A stretch of 64,000 nucleotides of DNA from Methanoculleus sp. UBA430 (GCF_002506585.1 NZ_DAXW01000003.1:385610-449609); one strand, 5' to 3'; shown: positions 25,425 to 34,356, numbered from the stretch's first letter. The notes: generated from the sequence alone by a model not told the origin. Translations and numbers: made by a program.

Positions 25425-25482
25425 TAACCCAGGACCGCCCGGTTATGTGCCGGGCGCTCTGACCGGACGAAGTTACGGGCCC
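25425..25482 (-). pseudogene. Degenerate 5' copy of the CAT tRNA gene
   Basis: On the minus strand this repeats the acceptor, D arm and anticodon arm of the tRNA at 24511-24585 with a few changes (for example loop CACATAA instead of CTCATAA), then diverges before the T loop. U33 is lost and there is no T arm or 3' acceptor strand. The rest of the gap 25260-25536 holds nothing I can support. Confidence 0.75.
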
Positions 25483-25536
25483 GGAAACAGGCGTCCCGGT
25501 CTATGGAACCGCTGCCGTTCTCAAAAGCGGTCCTCT

Positions 25537-26883
25537 CTACACCACCTGAACGCCCGGGTCGGCCCTCTTGATGGCCGAGAGCACCTCCTGCACCTTCTCA
25601 TCCATCAGGGCCTTCGTCTCCGCCTCCAGGTTCAGCCGCACCACCGGCTCGGTGTGGGACCGGCGGATGTTGAACCACCAGTCCGGGTAGCCCACCGTCA
25701 GCCCGTCGAGGTGGTCCTGGTCCGCGTCCCGGTAGTGCGCCTCAAGCACCGCAAAGACCGCCGCCGGATCGCTCACCCGGAGGTTGATCTCCCCGGTCGA
25801 AGGGTAGCGGTCGAGCGGCCGGATGAGTTCCGAGAGTGTCTTGCCGCTCGCGGCGATGATGTTTGCGACGAGGACCATCGTCACGAGCCCGTTGTCGGTG
25901 AAGCCCATCTCCCGGTAGTAGTAGTGCCCGGAGAGCTCCCCGGCAAAGAGGGCGTCCTCCTCGCGCATCCGGGCCTTGATGAAGGCGTGGCCCACCCTTG
26001 ACCGGACCGCCCTCCCTCCGGCCTGCTCGATCGCCTCGACGACCGCCCGGCTCGACCGGAGGTCGTAGAGGATCGCCGCCCCCGGGTTCTCTTCGAGCAG
26101 GTATGCCGCGACGAGGCCGGTCACCAGGTCCTCCCGGACGCGCTCGCCCCGCTCATCGATGAACCCGCACCGGTCGGCGTCGCCGTCGAACGCGATCCCG
26201 AAGTCCGCGCCCTCGGCCACGACCCGGTCCTGGAGCTCGCGGGTGGTCTCGGGGTCGAGCGGGTTTGCGTGGTGGTGGGGGAACCGCCCGTCGGGCTCGA
26301 GATACATCGGTACCAGCTGCCACGCCGGGACCCGCTCAAAGAGCCGGGGCACCTCCGGCCCGGCCATGCCGTTGCCCGCATCCACGACGATCGTGAGCGG
26401 CCGCGGGTTCCGGACGAACCCGGCCACCTTCCCGATGTAGGAGTCGAGCATAGCGATCCGGCGGCAGGACCCGCCGGCCCGGGCGACCGGCTCCTCCTCG
26501 ACCCGTGCTTCAAGCAAAGGGAGGTCCCGGTCACCGGAGAGGGGGATGGCGTTCTCCCGGTCCAGCTTGAGCCCGTTCATATCCCCCGGGAGGTGGGAGG
26601 CCGTCACCATCGCCCCGCCGTCGAATCCCCCGGCCGCAACGGCGTAGTTGAGGAGCGGCGTGCTCACCTCGCCGGCATCGGCGACCTCCGCCCCGGCCGC
26701 GACCGCCCCGCGAGTGAATGCCCGGGAAAGCGACGCCGACGAGAGCCGCATGTCCCTCCCGACGACGATCCGCTCCGCCGCGAGGAGCCCGACAAAAGCG
26801 TTCCCGATCCGCTCCGCCGTCGCCTCGTCGAGGGCGTCCGGGTAGCGCCCCCGGATGTCATAAGCCTTGAAGATCCCGGCCAT
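25537..26883 (-). CDS. Phosphomannomutase/phosphoglucomutase
   Basis: 448 residues of the alpha-D-phosphohexomutase family: start FKAYDIRGRYPD, phosphoserine loop VTASHLPGDMNGLK, metal loop FDGDADRCGF and a C-terminal domain with RRSHTEPVVRLNLEAE for phosphate binding. It interconverts hexose 1- and 6-phosphates for nucleotide-sugar and surface-glycan synthesis. It follows the cysteine desulfurase gene on the same strand with no gap. TASHLP replaces the common TASHNP. Confidence 0.92.
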   Translation of the reverse strand: MAGIFKAYDIRGRYPDALDEATAERIGNAFVGLLAAERIVVGRDMRLSSASLSRAFTRGAVAAGAEVADAGEVSTPLLNYAVAAGGFDGGAMVTASHLPGDMNGLKLDRENAIPLSGDRDLPLLEARVEEEPVARAGGSCRRIAMLDSYIGKVAGFVRNPRPLTIVVDAGNGMAGPEVPRLFERVPAWQLVPMYLEPDGRFPHHHANPLDPETTRELQDRVVAEGADFGIAFDGDADRCGFIDERGERVREDLVTGLVAAYLLEENPGAAILYDLRSSRAVVEAIEQAGGRAVRSRVGHAFIKARMREEDALFAGELSGHYYYREMGFTDNGLVTMVLVANIIAASGKTLSELIRPLDRYPSTGEINLRVSDPAAVFAVLEAHYRDADQDHLDGLTVGYPDWWFNIRRSHTEPVVRLNLEAETKALMDEKVQEVLSAIKRADPGVQVV

Positions 26884-28056
26884 TCACGCCTCCCCCCGGA
26901 GCGGCGAGATCTCCCGCAGCCGCCCGATGATGCCGGGCAGCACTTCGAGGACGTAGTCGACGTCCTCCTCCGTGTTCCGGTGGCCGAGGGTGAGCCGGAG
27001 CGAGCCGTGGGCGTGTTCGGGCGGGAGACCGCAGGCCGTGAGGACGTGCGAGGGCTCAAGCGACGCCGAGGTGCAGGCGCTCCCGGTCGAGGCGGCAATC
27101 CCGAGCGCATCGAGCATGAGCAGGATCGACTCCCCCTCGACGTAGCGGAACGCGACGTTGACGTTGTTTGCGAGCCGCTCGACCGGGTGGCCGTTCAGCC
27201 GGGTATCCGGGACAGCGTCGAGGATCCCCCGGATCAGCCGGTCCCGCATCGCGGCGAGCCGGGGGGCTTTCTGCGGCATCTCGCCGACCGCAAGCTCGAT
27301 CGCGCGCCCCATCCCCACGATCCCGGGGACGTTCTCGGTCCCGGCCCGGCGGCCGCGCTCCTGCGCCCCGCCGTCCATGAACGTCCCGATCCGGGTTTTC
27401 CGTCGGATATACAGCGCTCCCGTCCCCTTCGGCCCGCCGAACTTGTGGGCGGATATGGCGAGGAGGTCGGCCCCCATGCTGTTGACGTCGACCGGAAAGG
27501 CCCCGATCGCCTGGACGGCGTCGGTATGGAAGGGAACGCCGTGGTCGCGGGCGATCCGGCTGATCGCCGCCACGGGCTGGACCGTCCCGATCTCGTTGTT
27601 TGCAGCCATCACCGAGACGAGGATGGTCTTATCCGTGATCGCCTCCTCGACCGATGCCGGCTCAACCCGCCCGAACTCGTCGACCGGGAGGTAGGTGACC
27701 CGGTAGCCCTGCTTCTCGAGGGCCCGGCAGGGGTGGAGGACCGCGTGGTGCTCGATCGACGAGGTGACGATATGGTCGCCCTTCTTTTTGTTCGCCGCCG
27801 CCACCCCTTTGATCGCCCAGTTGTCGGCCTCCGTCCCGCCTGCGGTGAAGAAGACCTCCTCGGGGGTTGCGCCGATCGCCGCCGCCACCTTGCCCCGCGC
27901 CTCCTCCACCGCCTCCTTCGCCTCGCGGGCGAGGGCGTAGAGCGAGGAAGGGTTCCCGAACCGTTCCGAGAAGTAGGGGAGCATCGCGCGGGCGACCTCC
28001 GGCCGCGTCGGCGTCGTCGCCGCATGGTCCATGTAGACTGTCCGTTTCCGCTCCAT
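26884..28056 (-). CDS. nifS: Cysteine desulfurase (NifS/IscS type)
   Basis: 390 residues. VYMDHAATTPTRPEV at the start, EHHAVLHPC for the cofactor-stacking histidine, SAHKFGGPKG with the PLP lysine and STGSACTSASLEPSHVL with the catalytic cysteine. It releases sulfur from cysteine for Fe-S clusters and thiolation. ATG 28056 was taken; GTG 28065, which overlaps the Lon stop as GTGA, would add three residues and is equally plausible. Same strand as Lon and the phosphohexomutase. Confidence 0.94.
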   Translation of the reverse strand: MERKRTVYMDHAATTPTRPEVARAMLPYFSERFGNPSSLYALAREAKEAVEEARGKVAAAIGATPEEVFFTAGGTEADNWAIKGVAAANKKKGDHIVTSSIEHHAVLHPCRALEKQGYRVTYLPVDEFGRVEPASVEEAITDKTILVSVMAANNEIGTVQPVAAISRIARDHGVPFHTDAVQAIGAFPVDVNSMGADLLAISAHKFGGPKGTGALYIRRKTRIGTFMDGGAQERGRRAGTENVPGIVGMGRAIELAVGEMPQKAPRLAAMRDRLIRGILDAVPDTRLNGHPVERLANNVNVAFRYVEGESILLMLDALGIAASTGSACTSASLEPSHVLTACGLPPEHAHGSLRLTLGHRNTEEDVDYVLEVLPGIIGRLREISPLRGEA

Positions 28057-28061
28057 CTCCG

Positions 28062-30458
28062 TCACTTCGCCGCCATCGGCTGGAACCCGCGCATCGCCTC
28101 CGCCATCTCCCGGAGCCGCCGGTCCACGAGGTGGTTCACCGTCCCCTCTTCATACGTCCCGTCCTCCCGGCGCGTGCCCGCCGGGACGCCTGTGAGGACC
28201 TCGATCCCCTCGTCGATCGTCCGCACCGGATAGATCCGGAACTTCCCGGCTTTCGCCGCCTCGACGACCTCCTCTTTGAGCATCAGGTTCTGGACGTTGC
28301 TTGCCGGGATAAGGACTCCCTGGTTGCCGTTGAGGCCTTTCGCCTTACAGACCTCGTAGAACCCTTCCAGTTTCTCGTTCACCCCGCCGATCGCCTGGAC
28401 CTCGCCGTTCTGGTTCACCGAGCCTGTGACGGCGAGGTACTGTTTTAAGGGCAGCCCCGAGAGCGCCGAGAGGAGGGCGTAGAGCTCGGTGCTCGACGCG
28501 GAGTCGCCCTCGATCCCCTCGTAACTCTGCTCGAAGACGAGCCGGGCCGAGAGGGAGAGGGGCTTGTCCCGCGCGTAGTTGTTGTTGAGGTAGCCGCTCA
28601 AGATCAGGACGCCTTTCGTGTGGATCGGTCCGCCGAGTGCCGCTTCCCGCTCGATATCCATGATCCCCTCGCGGCCGACCCCGATGCTCGCGGTCACCTT
28701 CGACGGCCGGCCGAACATGAAGTCGCCGAGCCCGATGACCGAGAGGCCGTTCACCTGGCCGACCTTCTCCCCCTCGGTATCGATGAGGAAGATCCCCCGC
28801 CGGATGTACTCCTCGATCTTCTTCTGGACCAGGTTCGAACGGTAGACCTTCTCCTCGATCGCCTTCGTGATGTGTCGCTTGCCGATCTCCTCGGTCCCCT
28901 CGCTCGCGGCATAGAAGTTCGCCTCCCGGATCAGGTCCGCGACCACGGAGAACCGGGTCGAGAGCTTCTCCTTGTCTTCGGCGAGGCGCGAGCCGTACTC
29001 GATCACCCGGGCGATCGCCTCCCGGTCCAGGTGCCGGAGGTTCTCCTCCCGGACGAGGTTGCACATGAAGTCGGCATACTTCCCGGCGTTCTCGTCGCTC
29101 CGGTCCATCACGATATCGAAATCGGCCTTGACCTTGAAGAGCTCCTTGAAGTCGGGGTCCATCTGGTAGAGGGCCTGGTAGATCATCGGGGTCCCGACGA
29201 GGGCCACCTTGATGTCGAGGGGGATGGGTTCGGGCTTGATCGTCTTTGCCGTGATGAACCCCATCCGCTCTCCCGGCTCCTCGATGACGGCCTCCCCGGT
29301 CTTTAAGGCTGTTTTGAGCCCGTCCCAGGAGAGCGGAGCGCGCAGGAGGTCTTCGACGTTCATGACAAGGTAGCCGCCGTTGGCTGCGTGCAGCGAGCCC
29401 GGCCGGATCATCGTGAAGTCGGTCGTGAAGATCCCGAACTGGACCTCTTTCTCTATCTTGCCGAGGAGGTTCTGGAACGTCGGGTTCTGCTCGAAGATCA
29501 CCGGCGCGCCTTCGGTCCCGGCATTGTCGACGACGACGTTCACCTCGTACTTCCTAAACGGCATCTCCCGGATGAAGGCCTGGAACTGGGGCGGGGCGCC
29601 CGGCTGTTCGGGGACGCCGAGGAAGGCCTGGAGGTTCTCGAGGATGTCGTTCTGGACGGCGTCGATGTATTCGGGCACTTCCGCGACGTCGGCATACTTC
29701 TCCTTGAGTTCGGCGACGAGGTTGCCGATCGCGTAGAGGGCGATGTCGTGGTTCACGTCCTTGACCGCCTCGGCCCCCTGGCGCTCGATATCCTGCACCT
29801 GCCGGAGCGTGCTCCGGAGTTCGGCGTTCAGGGCCTCCCGCCGCCGCTGGACCTCCGCCCGCAGTTCGTCGGGGAGGTTGATGAACTCCTCCTCGGGCAC
29901 CGGCTGGCCGTTGATGACCGGGATGGTCAGCAGACCGATGGGGCTCATCTGGATGACGAACCCCGCCTCCTGGGCTTTCTGGTTGATCCGGGCGATGAGG
30001 TCGGTCCTGTTGCCCTGGAGCGACTGGAGGGTCTCGTCCCGGCGTTTGGCATACTCTTCGCTCTCAAACGCTCGTGGGAGCGCCCGGCGGGCCTCCTCGA
30101 CGAACCGCTTCATATCCTCCCTGAACCGGGGCCCCCGTCCTGCCGGGAGGGCGATGGCGTTGGGCTCGTACTGGTTCTGGAAGTTATGGACGTAGGCCCA
30201 GTCGCTCGCCCGGGGTTTGGCCTTCGCGAGCTCGTCGAGGAAGCTCCGGACGGCCCGCATCCGTCCGGTCCCTTGCGCTCCGGCGGTGTAGACGTTGAAC
30301 CCGGGCTCCCGGATCTCCAGGCCGAACCGGAGCGCCCGGAGCGCCCGCTCCTGGCCGATGATCTCTTCGAGCGGCCGCATCTCCTCGGTGCTGGTGCATT
30401 CCACGTTTCCCGGCTCGTAAACGTGCCGGTAGTCTTCAATATCCAGAGGTTGCATCAT
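28062..30458 (-). CDS. Lon-family ATP-dependent protease (LonC/YcbZ-like)
   Basis: 798 residues. The N-terminal AAA+ region contains the nucleotide loop GAQGTGRMRAV, in which the usual P-loop lysine is not obvious. A long coiled insertion runs about 120-290. The C-terminal protease domain has the catalytic serine in EGDSASSTELY (about Ser653) and lysine in GGVNEKLEGF (about Lys696). This form lacks the N-terminal LAN domain of bacterial Lon and the membrane insertion of archaeal LonB. ATG 30458 follows GGTGAGATTG. Confidence 0.9.
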   Translation of the reverse strand: MMQPLDIEDYRHVYEPGNVECTSTEEMRPLEEIIGQERALRALRFGLEIREPGFNVYTAGAQGTGRMRAVRSFLDELAKAKPRASDWAYVHNFQNQYEPNAIALPAGRGPRFREDMKRFVEEARRALPRAFESEEYAKRRDETLQSLQGNRTDLIARINQKAQEAGFVIQMSPIGLLTIPVINGQPVPEEEFINLPDELRAEVQRRREALNAELRSTLRQVQDIERQGAEAVKDVNHDIALYAIGNLVAELKEKYADVAEVPEYIDAVQNDILENLQAFLGVPEQPGAPPQFQAFIREMPFRKYEVNVVVDNAGTEGAPVIFEQNPTFQNLLGKIEKEVQFGIFTTDFTMIRPGSLHAANGGYLVMNVEDLLRAPLSWDGLKTALKTGEAVIEEPGERMGFITAKTIKPEPIPLDIKVALVGTPMIYQALYQMDPDFKELFKVKADFDIVMDRSDENAGKYADFMCNLVREENLRHLDREAIARVIEYGSRLAEDKEKLSTRFSVVADLIREANFYAASEGTEEIGKRHITKAIEEKVYRSNLVQKKIEEYIRRGIFLIDTEGEKVGQVNGLSVIGLGDFMFGRPSKVTASIGVGREGIMDIEREAALGGPIHTKGVLILSGYLNNNYARDKPLSLSARLVFEQSYEGIEGDSASSTELYALLSALSGLPLKQYLAVTGSVNQNGEVQAIGGVNEKLEGFYEVCKAKGLNGNQGVLIPASNVQNLMLKEEVVEAAKAGKFRIYPVRTIDEGIEVLTGVPAGTRREDGTYEEGTVNHLVDRRLREMAEAMRGFQPMAAK

Positions 30459-30468
30459 CAATCTCACC

Positions 30469-30484
30469 AAGTTTCTACAAACTT
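30469..30484. promoter_or_regulatory. Palindrome in the Lon promoter region
   Basis: AAGTTTCTACAAACTT: 6-bp arms with a 4-bp spacer, 11-26 nt upstream of the Lon start and about 25 nt after a TTTTTTAAGG element (30507-30516, minus strand). It sits where a repressor would block transcription start. Confidence 0.45.
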
Positions 30485-30576
30485 ACACCGCTGGATGTCG
30501 CATGCCTTAAAAAAGGTTCCCGGAATTTCACTCCCGCTACCGGATGGTACGATAGGTGGTTTTACTTACTTTCGCG

Positions 30577-30600
30577 CTTATGTGTAGTATGTTTATATGC
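30577..30600 (+). promoter_or_regulatory. Promoter with DUF134-type motif for NifX-like gene
   Basis: CTTATGTGTAGTAT (30577-30590) resembles the right half of the palindrome at 21306-21321 and is followed directly by a TATA element GTTTATATGC. The NifX-like gene starts at 30641. Confidence 0.45.
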
Positions 30601-30640
30601 GGCTCACTACTTGCACGGGGCCGCGGGGACGGGTGAGATC

Positions 30641-31000
30641 ATGAGAATTGCAATTGCACAGGACGGAAACAAGGTATCCGAACACTTCGGGCACTGCGGG
30701 GAGTATGCGATATTTGACGTGGAGGATTCAATCATCTACCGGAGAGACGACCTCCCGAGCCCCGGCCACGAACCCGGAAGGCTCCCGGTCTTCCTCGCGG
30801 AGCACGGGGTCGACCTGATCATCGCCGGCGGGATGGGGCCGCGGGCCGTCGAGATCTTCCACCAGAACGGTATCGAGGTGCTCCTCGGCATCAGCGGAAA
30901 CGTCGATTACGTCGCGCAAGACTATATCGCCGGCCGCCTCTCGCCGGGGGAGAGCTCCTGCCACCATGAGGACGGCGGGGAGTGCAGCGGGCACCACTAA
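30641..31000 (+). CDS. NifX/NifB-type iron-molybdenum-cofactor-binding-like protein 1
   Basis: 119 residues of the dinitrogenase iron-molybdenum cofactor biosynthesis family: MRIAIAQDGNKVSEHFGHC, the IIAGGMGPRAVEIF core and a His/Cys tail (CHHEDGGECSGHH) likely to bind metal. In organisms without nitrogenase such proteins carry Fe-S clusters for Mrp/MinD-type ATPases. Ribosome site GGGTGAGATC before ATG 30641. First gene of a four-gene cluster. Confidence 0.9.
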   Translation: MRIAIAQDGNKVSEHFGHCGEYAIFDVEDSIIYRRDDLPSPGHEPGRLPVFLAEHGVDLIIAGGMGPRAVEIFHQNGIEVLLGISGNVDYVAQDYIAGRLSPGESSCHHEDGGECSGHH

Positions 31001-31064
31001 GGTGGGTACACCATCCAAAGGATTATGCACATATGAGTAATATTTCAGAGCGGAGTGAAAGAAT

Positions 31065-31406
31065 ATGATTGTCTGCATCACAGCCCGCGCCGCGGGCACG
31101 GATGCCCCGGTTGAAGAGCGGTTCGGCCGGGCGCCCTACTTCGTCTTCGTCGACACGGAGACGGGAGCATCGGAATCGGTCCAGAACCCCCTCGTCGACG
31201 CCGCAGGCGGGGTCGGGCCGCGGGCGGTCCAGATGCTCTCGGAGCACGGCGCGACGGTCCTCGTCACCGGCCAGGTCGGCGGGAACGCCGGAAAAGCCCT
31301 CGAAGCGGGCGGGATCAAGGCATACGCCTACCGCGGGAGCGGCAGCGTGGCCGACGCCCTCGCCGGGTACACCGCCGGGACCTTAACGCCGCTCTCCCTC
31401 TCCTGA
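31065..31406 (+). CDS. NifX-type protein 2
   Basis: 113 residues of the same family: PVEERFGRAPYFVFVD near the N-terminus and VGPRAVQMLSEHGATVLVTG as the core, without the metal-rich tail of paralogue 1. It has its own upstream motif GCACATATGAGTAAT (31027-31041) and a GGAGTGA ribosome site, and lies 13 nt before the first MinD-like gene. Confidence 0.88.
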   Translation: MIVCITARAAGTDAPVEERFGRAPYFVFVDTETGASESVQNPLVDAAGGVGPRAVQMLSEHGATVLVTGQVGGNAGKALEAGGIKAYAYRGSGSVADALAGYTAGTLTPLSLS

Positions 31407-31419
31407 AGCGGGACCTGGC

Positions 31420-32253
31420 ATGAAGATAGCGATTGCAAGCGGCAAAGGGGGGACCGGGAAGAGCACCGTGGCGGCAAACCTCGCTTACGTGCTCTCCCGC
31501 TCCCGCGATGTCGTGCTCGTCGACTGCGATGTCGAGGAGCCGAACCTCCACCTCTTCTTCCCGGCCGCGGCCGTGGACGTGCCGGTGACGACACCGGTTC
31601 CGGCGATCGACCCCGCCCGCTGCACCTTCTGCGGCGAGTGCGGGAAGTTCTGCCGGTTCGGGGCGCTCTCGGTCCTGAAAGACAGCGTCCTCGTCTTCCC
31701 GGAACTCTGCCATTCCTGCGGGGGCTGCGTCCTCGTCTGCCCACAGGGTGCGGTCCGGGAGGTCCCGCGCACCGTCGGCCGGGTCGCCTGCTCCCGCCCC
31801 CTCCCCCGCCTCACGCTGGTGAGCGGGGTCTTGAACGAGGGGGAGGTCCAGGCCCCGGCGGTCATCCGGGCGGCAAAGATGCTCGGCGAAGGACACCCGC
31901 TTGCCGTCTACGACGCCGCGCCGGGGATCGCCTGCCCGGTGATCGAGACCCTCGAGGGGAGCGACGCCTGCGTCCTGGTGACGGAGTCGACCCCGTTCGG
32001 GCTGCACGACCTCTCGCTCGCGGCGGAGGTGGTGGAGAAACTCGGCATTCCCGCCGGCGTCGTGATCAACCGGAGCGACGGTGAGGACGCTCCGACCGTG
32101 GCATTCTGCCGGGAGCACGATCTGCCCGTCCTGATGACCATCCCGTTCTCGCGGGAGATCGCGGCCGTCCAGAACCGGGGCGGGCTCATCTGCCGCGACC
32201 TTCCCGGCTGGGAGGAGCGGTTCGCCGGGCTCGTTAGGAAGGTGAGCCCGTGA
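31420..32253 (+). CDS. MinD/Mrp-like ATPase with inserted 2[4Fe-4S] ferredoxin domain, copy 1
   Basis: 277 residues. Deviant Walker A GKGGTGKST at the N-terminus, CDVEEPNLHLF switch, then a ferredoxin insertion with two clusters (CTFCGECGKFC and CHSCGGCVLVC), then the rest of the ATPase (YDAAPGIACPVI). Such proteins are thought to load or carry Fe-S clusters. The stop overlaps the next gene by 4 bp. Confidence 0.9.
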   Translation: MKIAIASGKGGTGKSTVAANLAYVLSRSRDVVLVDCDVEEPNLHLFFPAAAVDVPVTTPVPAIDPARCTFCGECGKFCRFGALSVLKDSVLVFPELCHSCGGCVLVCPQGAVREVPRTVGRVACSRPLPRLTLVSGVLNEGEVQAPAVIRAAKMLGEGHPLAVYDAAPGIACPVIETLEGSDACVLVTESTPFGLHDLSLAAEVVEKLGIPAGVVINRSDGEDAPTVAFCREHDLPVLMTIPFSREIAAVQNRGGLICRDLPGWEERFAGLVRKVSP

Positions 32254-33119
32254 TCCGGCTCGCCGTCGTCAGCGGCAAGGGCGGCACCGGGAAGACGATG
32301 GTGGCGGCGGCGCTCGCGGACGTGAGCGGTGTGCCGCAGGTCCTCGCCGACTGCGACGTGGACGCCGCAAACCTCTCCCTCCTCCTCGACCCCCGCCGGG
32401 TCAGCACGGAGGAGTTCCGGGGGCTTGCAGCGGCCCGGATCGATCTCGCACGCTGCCGCGACTGCGGGATCTGCGCCGACCGCTGCCGGTTCGGGGCGAT
32501 CGTCCGCCGGGACGATGCCTGGACGGTGGAGGCCCTGCACTGCGAGGGCTGCGGCGTCTGCACCTACGTCTGCCCGATGGGGGCGGTCTCGATGGAGCCG
32601 CGCCTCTGCGGGGAGATCTACGTCTCCGCGACGGCGCTCGGGGACCTCGCCCACGCCCGGCTCTTCCCCGGCTCCGGGAACTCGGGGCTGCTCGTCAACG
32701 AGGTGAAGAAACGGGCGCTCGCCCGGTCGGCCGGCAAGGACCTCCTCCTCGCCGACGGCCCGCCGGGGATCGGGTGCCCGCTGATCGCGACGGTCGGCGG
32801 CATGGACGCGGTTCTGGTCGTCACGGAGCCGGGAGTCTCGGCGCTCCACGACCTCGAACGGCTCGTGACGGTCTGCCGGCGGTTTGAGGTCCGGATCGTT
32901 GTCGCCATCAACCGGTTCGACCTCGCGGAGGATATCTGCCGGCGGATCGAGGACTACTGCGATCGGGAAGGCATCACGGTGGCCGGGAAGATCCCCTTCG
33001 ACCCGGCGGTCGTCGGGGCGGTGCGGAGCGGCCGGCCCGTGACCCGGACCGAGTCGCCGGCGGCCGGGGCGCTCCGGGCACTCCGCGACAACCTCTTCTC
33101 TGAACTCGGGCTTCCGTGA
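32250..33119 (+). CDS. MinD/Mrp-like ATPase with inserted ferredoxin domain, copy 2
   Basis: 289 residues from GTG 32250, the same architecture as copy 1: GKGGTGKTMVAAAL, CDVDAANLSLLL, CRDCGICADRC and CEGCGVCTYVC, then ADGPPGIGCPLI. The pair is translationally coupled and probably forms a heterodimer that works with the two NifX-like proteins in Fe-S or metal-cofactor handling. Confidence 0.9.
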   Translation: MIRLAVVSGKGGTGKTMVAAALADVSGVPQVLADCDVDAANLSLLLDPRRVSTEEFRGLAAARIDLARCRDCGICADRCRFGAIVRRDDAWTVEALHCEGCGVCTYVCPMGAVSMEPRLCGEIYVSATALGDLAHARLFPGSGNSGLLVNEVKKRALARSAGKDLLLADGPPGIGCPLIATVGGMDAVLVVTEPGVSALHDLERLVTVCRRFEVRIVVAINRFDLAEDICRRIEDYCDREGITVAGKIPFDPAVVGAVRSGRPVTRTESPAAGALRALRDNLFSELGLP

Positions 33120-33264
33120 GCCCGCCGCCCGGGGTGTTGCGATGCCCCGGGCCGCTCCGCTCCGGGCAGGGTGTTGCCGGAGATCCGGCAAAGGTCTCGT
33201 GACTCTTCGGTCGAGACCGAAGATCCACGCTCAAACGTTTCCTGAAAAAGAAGAATATATTGGT

Positions 33265-33462
33265 TTAGAACCGGGGTTTTCTGTGCTTGGGGAGACAGTC
33301 CCGGCAGTAGACGGGTCTACCCTCGGTCGGCTTGAAGGGGACTTCGCACTCCTTCCCACAGTCTGAACAAACGGTCTTCGTCATTTCACGGGGACCGCCG
33401 AAGCTCCTCGAAGGACCACCGAAATTTCTGTTGCCTCTGTTATAATCCATTGGATTGCTCAT
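33265..33462 (-). CDS. Small CxxC zinc-binding protein
   Basis: 65 residues: a Gly/Asn/Arg-rich start (NRGNRNFGGPSRSFGGPRE) then TVCSDCGKECEVPFKPTEGR followed by PVYCRDC and a basic tail. This CxxC-x17-CxxC zinc ribbon is widespread in archaea and bacteria and may bind RNA. A TATA box ATTATATAC lies on the minus strand near 33502-33510. Confidence 0.85.
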   Translation of the reverse strand: MSNPMDYNRGNRNFGGPSRSFGGPREMTKTVCSDCGKECEVPFKPTEGRPVYCRDCLPKHRKPRF

Positions 33463-33688
33463 GCAGATAAGAACACTGCCTGTAGAGATACGGGTGTATA
33501 GTATATAATGTACTTCACCGGCCCGGAAGGAGAGTGAGGGTGATCGGGATCCTATCCGGGGCGACCTCCCGGCTTGCCCGCATGAGGCAGAGTTCGGGAC
33601 CGGAGAAGGTCCGGAAGGGTTGCTGGATTGCTCCCTATCCCTACGGGCGCTTCCGGGTGGTGTGGGAGCCGGAAAGGGGTATGCGCGG

Positions 33689-34037
33689 TTAATCTTCGAG
33701 GCGTTTTCGGTCGGGCGTTGCCGCAAGGAGCGAGTGAAGTTCCGGGAGTTGTTGCGTAATGATGAACCAGACGGTCTCGAGATCGACGCCGAAATAATGA
33801 TGGATGACGATATTTCTCTACAATCCTCTTCCAAGGGATCAGGGGATACTCCGCCCGAACCGGTTCGGGAACCTGTCCGCACGCCTCTCCGATGATCTCG
33901 AGGTTACGGATCACAGCATCGATGGTCTTTCTGTCCCGGAAGAAGCCCTCCTTTGAGTATCCTGCAGTATACTCCTCGATGCGCCCGATAGCCTCCAGGA
34001 TATCTCCAATCAACAGAGATTCGTCGCGTTTAGACGT
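33689..34037 (-). pseudogene. HepT-like HEPN toxin with lost start codon and frameshift
   Basis: The frame opens SKRDESLLIGDILEAIGRIEEY after an ACG at 34037-34035 where HepT normally starts ATG. That change is silent in the overlapping MntA gene (Tyr TAC or TAT). Near 33808-33818 several bases seem deleted; the other frame continues RNIVIHHYFGVDLETVWFII to TAA 33689-33691 and holds the R-x4-H-x-Y motif. Two independent lesions. Confidence 0.75.
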
Positions 34038-34356
34038 ATACCGCTTCCGCGTCGACGGCCTGCATGAGCCGCGGCCGCCGGGCAATCCCACCTTTCACCA
34101 CGAGATCTACAGGGAGACCGAGGATCCTCTCCAGATCCTCTTTGAGGTCTACGACGTCCCAGCCGAGCGGCTCATCGAGCTCGACCAGAATGTCGAGGTC
34201 GCTCCCCATGCCCTGCTTGCTCTGCACATACGAGCCGAAGACCCCGATCTCGCGGACGCGATACCGTTCCCGAAGGTACGGCTTCGCTCTTTTGAGCGTA
34301 TCGATGATCGACCGCACGGTCCAGTGCGGGGGGATGTCCTCCGGCCTCTGTGGCAT
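34030..34356 (-). CDS. MntA-like nucleotidyltransferase, orphan antitoxin
   Basis: 108 residues, intact: EIGVFGSYVQSKQGMGSDLD followed by ILVEL carries the GS-x10-DxD catalytic pattern. TATA-like CCTTATTA near 34381-34388 lies about 25 nt before ATG 34356. Its partner HepT is broken, which fits loss of the toxin first and survival of a harmless antitoxin. Confidence 0.88.
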   Translation of the reverse strand: MPQRPEDIPPHWTVRSIIDTLKRAKPYLRERYRVREIGVFGSYVQSKQGMGSDLDILVELDEPLGWDVVDLKEDLERILGLPVDLVVKGGIARRPRLMQAVDAEAVYV

